Shown in pieces: positions 29,551 through 33,000 of a DNA stretch of 33,000 nucleotides. Positions within the stretch are counted from its first letter, which is position 1, and every line of letters starts with the position of its first letter. This DNA is from Vicinamibacteria bacterium (GTDB lineage Bacteria > Acidobacteriota > Vicinamibacteria > Fen-336): contig JAICEW010000028.1 in NCBI GenBank assembly GCA_025923995.1, positions 1 through 33,000 of the forward strand. The letters are read 5' to 3'. Under the pieces are notes generated by a model. That model saw nothing but the letters and a program-made list of their open reading frames with translations. It had not been told where the DNA came from and did not search any database. The translations under genes and the position numbers were made by a program.

Positions 29551-32031
29551 ATGGAGAACCTGGTCCGGGACCTGAGACACGGACTCCGGCAGCTGGCGCG
29601 CCGGCCGGGCTTCGCCGCCGCAGCCATCGCCTCCCTGGCGCTCGGCGTGGGCCTCAACACGACGCTGTTCAGCATCGTGAACGCGGTCCTGTTGCGGGAC
29701 ACGCCGATCGAGCGGCCCGACCGGCTGGTCGAGATCTACTCGGGGATCAGCGACGACCTGCCGCACCTCACCAGCTCGTACCCCGACTTCCTCTCGATCC
29801 GCGAGGGCGCCCCCGCCTTCGCGGACCTGGCCGCGCATGCCCTCGCGCGCGGCATCCTCTCGGGCGGCGCCGGCAAGCCCGTGCTGGTCACCGGCGAGCT
29901 GGTCACCGCCAACTACTTCCCGCTGCTGGGCGTGCGCCCGGCGCTCGGGCGCGGCTTCCTGCCCGAGGAGAACGTGGCCGAGGGCGCGAGCCCGGTGATG
30001 GTGCTGAGCCATGGGCTCTGGCAGCGGCGCTTCGGCGGCCGGCCCGACGTGCTGGGCCAGACGCTTCAGGTCTCGGGCGTCACCTACACCGTCGTCGGCG
30101 TCGCGCCGCGCGACTTCGGCGGGACCATCCCGGGCTTGACCCCCGAGTTCTGGACGCCCCTCATGATGGTCGATCGGCTCAACTTCTCCGGCATCCAGGC
30201 CAACATGGACGACCAGCCCGACGTCCCGCGCATCCGGAACCGCGGCATGCGCTGGCTCTTCGTCAAGGGCCGCCTCGCCGACGGCCGCACCCTCGACGAG
30301 GCGCGTGCGCAGGTCGAGACCCTCTACGCGCGCCTGCGCGCGGAGCACCCGAAGTCGAACGAGAAGGTCAAGCCCGCGCTGCTGCCCGCCACCAGCATCC
30401 GCTTCCATCCGATGCTGGACGGCTACGTGAAGGCGGCGAGCGCGGTGCTGCTGGCCGCGGTCGCCATGGTGCTGATGATCGCGTGCGCGAACGTCGCGAA
30501 CATGCTGCTGGCACGCGGGGCCGCGCGCCGGCGCGAGATGGCCGTCCGGGCCGCGATCGGAGCCAGCCGCTCGCGCCTGCTCCGCCAGCTGCTGAGCGAG
30601 AGCGTGGTGCTGGCGGCCGTGGGCGGCGCCGTGGGCGTGCTGATCGCGCACTGGGCCGGCCGGCTGCTCTCCTCGATCCCCACCGACGCGCTGCCGCTGC
30701 CGATGCACTTCGACTTCACGGTGGACGCCGCGGTGCTCGCGTACGCCCTGCTCGTCTCGCTGGCGACCGCGCTCCTCTTCGGCCTCGCGCCCGCCTGGGG
30801 CGCGTCGCGTCCGGACCTGGTGCCCGCGCTCAAGGCGACCGTCAGCGGCGACGGCCCGCGCCGCCGCCTCTCGCTGCGCGACGCGCTGGTGGTGGGACAG
30901 CTCGCGGTCTCGCTGGTGCTGCTGGTGGCGGGCGCGCTGCTGACGCGCGGGCTGCTGGTGGCGCGCGCGGCCGACCTCGGGTTCGACCCGCGGCCCATCT
31001 CGTCGCTGCGGTTCAACCTGCAGATGAACGGCTACGACGAGCCGCGGGCGATGGCGCTCCGCCGCCCGGTGCTGGACGCGCTGCGCGCGCTGCCGGGCGT
31101 CGAGGCCGTGGGCCTGGCCTCGCGGCTGCCGCTGGCGCCCGACATCAACATGGAGGGCGTGCGCGTGCCGGGCCACCACCAGGCCGCGGACGACGCGACG
31201 CAGATCGACGCGACCTACGTCGACGGCGCGTACTTCCAGGCGGTGGGCATCCCCATCGTGGAGGGGCGCGCCTTCACCGACGACGAGGTGGCGGCGGGGC
31301 GGAAGGTGGCGATCGTCAACCAGACGCTCGCGCGCAAGTACTGGCCGGACCGCAGCCCGGTGGGCCAGCGGATTCACCTCGGCACGCTCGACGCGCCGGC
31401 CACCGAGATCGTCGGCGTGGCGCGGGACCACAAGGTGCGCTCGGTCGGCGAAACGCCGCGATCGTACCTCCACCTGCCCATGCTGCCGGGGCGGACCATC
31501 TCGCTCGTGGTGCGCACGGCCCACCCGGCCGAGATGGCTCTGCCCATGCTGCGCGCGGCCGTGCTGAAGCTGGAGCCGGAGGTGGTGTTCACCGACGACG
31601 TCCCCGCGGCCGAGATCGCGGCCACCACGGTGGCGCCCACGCGCATCGGGGCCATGCTGCTGGGCTCGTTCGGCGTGCTGGCGCTGTTGCTCGCCTCCGT
31701 CGGCCTCTACGGGGTGATCGCGTACTCGGTCAGCCTGCGCACGCGAGAGGTGGGCGTGCGCATGGCGCTGGGCGCGAAGCCGCGCGACATCGCGCGCCTG
31801 GTGCTGAGCCAGGGAGGGCGGCTCGCGCTGGCCGGCATCGGCATCGGGGCCGCGCTGGCCGCGGGCGCGGGCAAGGTGCTGGAGTCGCTCCTCTACGGCG
31901 TGGGCGCGTTCGATCCCGCCGCCTACCTGGTCGCGGCGGCGCTGCTGCTGGCGGTCGCGGTCGCGGCGAACCTGGTGCCGGCGCTGCAGGCCGCCCGCAT
32001 CGACCCCATGCGCGTGCTGCGGGGCGAGTAG
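29551..32031 (+). CDS. ADOP-type permease (FtsX/MacB-like), third copy
   Basis: An 826-residue protein from the ATG at 29551, with GGAGG 5 nt upstream (29541-29545). A GTG at 29455 lies in the half-site block and is unlikely. It has a first helix (AAAAIASLALGVGLNTTLFSIV), a periplasmic core, an FtsX domain (MVLMIACANVANMLLARGAA, then RRREMAVRAAIG), a second core and a second FtsX domain (GVIAYSVSLRTREVGVRMAL), ending ARIDPMRVLRGE. There is no prefix domain. Like the other two copies it has no ATPase beside it. Its own regulator is not linked; control may be through the half-site array upstream. The stop is 7 nt from the stop of the convergent toxin gene. Confidence 0.92.
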   Translation: MENLVRDLRHGLRQLARRPGFAAAAIASLALGVGLNTTLFSIVNAVLLRDTPIERPDRLVEIYSGISDDLPHLTSSYPDFLSIREGAPAFADLAAHALARGILSGGAGKPVLVTGELVTANYFPLLGVRPALGRGFLPEENVAEGASPVMVLSHGLWQRRFGGRPDVLGQTLQVSGVTYTVVGVAPRDFGGTIPGLTPEFWTPLMMVDRLNFSGIQANMDDQPDVPRIRNRGMRWLFVKGRLADGRTLDEARAQVETLYARLRAEHPKSNEKVKPALLPATSIRFHPMLDGYVKAASAVLLAAVAMVLMIACANVANMLLARGAARRREMAVRAAIGASRSRLLRQLLSESVVLAAVGGAVGVLIAHWAGRLLSSIPTDALPLPMHFDFTVDAAVLAYALLVSLATALLFGLAPAWGASRPDLVPALKATVSGDGPRRRLSLRDALVVGQLAVSLVLLVAGALLTRGLLVARAADLGFDPRPISSLRFNLQMNGYDEPRAMALRRPVLDALRALPGVEAVGLASRLPLAPDINMEGVRVPGHHQAADDATQIDATYVDGAYFQAVGIPIVEGRAFTDDEVAAGRKVAIVNQTLARKYWPDRSPVGQRIHLGTLDAPATEIVGVARDHKVRSVGETPRSYLHLPMLPGRTISLVVRTAHPAEMALPMLRAAVLKLEPEVVFTDDVPAAEIAATTVAPTRIGAMLLGSFGVLALLLASVGLYGVIAYSVSLRTREVGVRMALGAKPRDIARLVLSQGGRLALAGIGIGAALAAGAGKVLESLLYGVGAFDPAAYLVAAALLLAVAVAANLVPALQAARIDPMRVLRGE

Positions 32032-32038
32032 GAGAGGG

Positions 32039-32455
32039 TCAGCCGGGCAGGACGTCGAAGCGGCGACGTCCCTTGATCCGATAAACGCCGAAGTCGCGCC
32101 GGTCGGTCGTGAAGACCCGGTTGGTCTCGAGCTCCTCCGCGAGCACCACCAGCGTGGCGTCGGCGTAGTCCATCGGCAGGTCTGCGTACTGCTGCATGAG
32201 CGCGCGCGCACGCCGCAGCGACGCCTTGGTGGCCGGCACCAGGACGGCCGCCCCGGAGAGGAAGAAGTCCACGCACGCCTCGCGCCCACCCCCGACCGCG
32301 CCCAGCAGGTGTGTGGCCTCGGTCAGGACGGCTTCGGTGCTCACGACCGCGCGGTCCCACTCCGCGAAGAAACGAGCGCACACCATATGGTGCTTCTGGC
32401 TCCGGTCGAGCAGCGAGACCAGCGCGCCGGTGTCGAGCAGCAGCTCACCGGCCAC
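32039..32455 (-). CDS. vapC: PIN-domain toxin (VapC-like)
   Basis: A 138-residue PIN-domain protein starting with GTG at 32455. The acidic site residues are Asp8 (LLLDTGALVSLLD), Glu46 (STEAVLTEATHLL), Asp96/Asp99 (LPMDYADATLVVLAEE) and Asp118 (VFTTDRRDFGVYR). VapC toxins are Mg-dependent RNases that cut specific tRNAs or rRNA. The start lies inside the end of the antitoxin gene (11-nt overlap), so toxin synthesis is translationally coupled to the antitoxin. All catalytic residues look intact. Confidence 0.9.
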   Translation of the reverse strand: MAGELLLDTGALVSLLDRSQKHHMVCARFFAEWDRAVVSTEAVLTEATHLLGAVGGGREACVDFFLSGAAVLVPATKASLRRARALMQQYADLPMDYADATLVVLAEELETNRVFTTDRRDFGVYRIKGRRRFDVLPG

Positions 32456-32699
32456 GGCGCAGCGACTCGAGGATGTGGGCGCGATGCTTGTCCGCCAGGT
32501 CGGGCACGCCCGACTCCAGCGAGCCGATCAGGCCTCGCACCCGATCCGCGGGACGCGCCGCCGTGCCCGCCGCGACGCCGAGGAACTCGCGGAGCGCCAG
32601 GCGCACGATGTCCGACTGCTTCCTCTGCAGCCGCCGCGCCGCACGCTCCAACGCGCGGCTCAGCTCGGCGGGCAGCCGCACGGTCAGCTGTGCCTCCAT
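32445..32699 (-). CDS. vapB: Ribbon-helix-helix antitoxin (VapB-like)
   Basis: An 84-residue protein from the ATG at 32699 with GGGAGGG just upstream. The N-terminal strand and helices (AQLTVRLPAELSRALERAA, then KQSDIVRLALREFLG) are a ribbon-helix-helix DNA-binding domain. The C-terminal part (DRVRGLIGSLESGVPDLADK onward) is the expected toxin-wrapping tail. The partner is the PIN toxin encoded with an 11-nt overlap. Antitoxins of this type repress their own promoter together with the toxin, and a small dyad lies upstream. A longer in-frame reading to 32795 is not family-like. Confidence 0.87.
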   Translation of the reverse strand: MEAQLTVRLPAELSRALERAARRLQRKQSDIVRLALREFLGVAAGTAARPADRVRGLIGSLESGVPDLADKHRAHILESLRRGR

Positions 32700-32717
32700 G
32701 GTCCCTCCCTGCACGTC

Positions 32718-32733
32718 ATTGTAGTGCATTGCA
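32718..32733 (-). promoter_or_regulatory. Candidate vapBC -10 box and dyad
   Basis: On the minus strand TACAAT (32723-32718) resembles a -10 box 19 nt upstream of the antitoxin ATG. It is preceded by TGCAATGCA (32733-32725), a 9-nt palindrome that would cover the spacer. A repressor bound there would block the promoter, as expected for an autoregulated toxin-antitoxin unit. No good -35 box is seen. Confidence 0.4.
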
Positions 32734-32769
32734 TGGCAGCATGGGGTCCGAACGGTGTGAGGGCGGCTG

Positions 32770-32818
32770 CCCGGCGGGCGCGCCTGCCGGGTCATAATCG
32801 CCCCCGGTTCCAGGGGGG
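32770..32818 (+). promoter_or_regulatory. 22-bp dyad, CATAAT box and SD hairpin before final gene
   Basis: CCCGGC (32770-32775) and GCCGGG (32786-32791) flank the self-complementary GGCGCGCC (32777-32784), giving a 22-bp dyad with one mismatched pair. A -10-like CATAAT follows at 32793-32798, then CCCCC (32801-32805) that can pair with the G-run at 32813-32818, which is the Shine-Dalgarno of the gene at 32825. An operator overlapping the promoter plus a hairpin covering the ribosome site is plausible but unproven. Confidence 0.4.
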
Positions 32819-32824
32819 CGATCG

Positions 32825-33000
32825 ATGGCCATCGGTTCCAGCCTGTTGGCGCTCGTGCTCGCGGGGCCCGCGAGCGGACCTCCTTCGCCCGATCCCTGGT
32901 CGGCGCTGCTGGGCAGCGGGCTGCTCACGCTCCAGGACACGGCCACGCTGCGGCCCGGGCGCATCTCGCTCGCGGCCACCATCGACAACCGCGACCGGGA
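32825..33000 (+). CDS. Secreted or outer-membrane protein, N-terminal fragment (cut by window end)
   Basis: Fifty-eight codons from the ATG at 32825, behind a G6 Shine-Dalgarno. Residues 1-18 (MAIGSSLLALVLAGPASG) are a short signal peptide. The following sequence (WSALLGSGLLTLQDTATLRP, then GRISLAATIDNRDR) looks like the first strands of a beta-barrel protein. Acidobacterial outer-membrane proteins with an early 'leads to a tenfold R-G-x-x-x-L' phrase of this kind are known to me only vaguely, so the type is a guess. The gene leaves the window before any domain can be identified. Confidence 0.55.
   Translation, partial: MAIGSSLLALVLAGPASGPPSPDPWSALLGSGLLTLQDTATLRPGRISLAATIDNRDR

Noticed and set aside
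29440-32289. Leftward open frame of about 950 codons
   Set aside because: It is antisense to the third ADOP gene; its composition is dominated by Arg, Gln, His and Ala with no domain.

Overview
The window is about 70% GC and looks like a chromosome segment of an acidobacterium, probably of the Vicinamibacteria or a related class. The support is the gene families: three FtsX/MacB-type permeases of the 'acidobacterial duplicated orphan permease' (ADOP) kind with no ATPase gene nearby, a PadR regulator coupled to one of them, an Oar-like TonB-dependent receptor with a carboxypeptidase-regulatory-like N-terminus, a Ser/Thr kinase with a TolB-like/TPR C-terminus, and a vWFA-type remnant. No rRNA, tRNA, insertion sequence or CRISPR array was found. 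The assignment rests on family recognition only.

Layout. (1) 1-1250: the start of a leftward secreted-protein gene, a 28-bp perfect palindrome, and an sdpR/sdpI-like pair (ArsR repressor plus SdpI membrane protein). (2) 1251-1790: mostly non-coding, with a possible vWFA-domain remnant and a hairpin. (3) 1791-3483: three stress-type genes (BON protein, glycine-zipper protein, hemerythrin). (4) 10902-3601, leftward: a tight five-gene run of lipoprotein lipase, Ser/Thr kinase, SMP-30-like lactonase, RoxA-like dihaem cytochrome c and catalase-like haem protein. The first two genes overlap by 4 nt, as do the third and fourth. A pathway that releases and oxygenates acyl lipids would fit, but this is inference. 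(5) 11013-14037: a multi-half-site operator, padR and a long ADOP permease. (6) 17816-14080, leftward: a protein resembling the N-terminal half of animal ASK kinases (deoxyribohydrolase-like plus TPR), then an ADOP permease. (7) 18121-19088: two small related genes of unknown function, ended by a strong hairpin. (8) 29290-19139, leftward: TonB receptor, ABC-type binding protein, histidine kinase, NtrC-type regulator, membrane legumain-like (C13) peptidase, SGNH hydrolase and, after a 125-nt gap, an NTF2-like protein. The first six are closely packed and look like one nutrient-sensing or envelope operon. (9) 29436-32031: a four-half-site operator and a third ADOP permease. (10) 32699-32039: a vapBC-type toxin-antitoxin pair. 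(11) 32825-33000: the start of a secreted or outer-membrane protein, cut by the window end.

Most novel points: two genes (265 and 17816) appear to start at CTG behind good Shine-Dalgarno sequences; the lipase/kinase/dihaem-oxygenase/catalase-like operon; the ASK-like protein placed with a permease; the paired F(V/I)DEP proteins; a receptor-to-protease operon with homopolymer tracts in two genes; and several elaborate palindromic operators.
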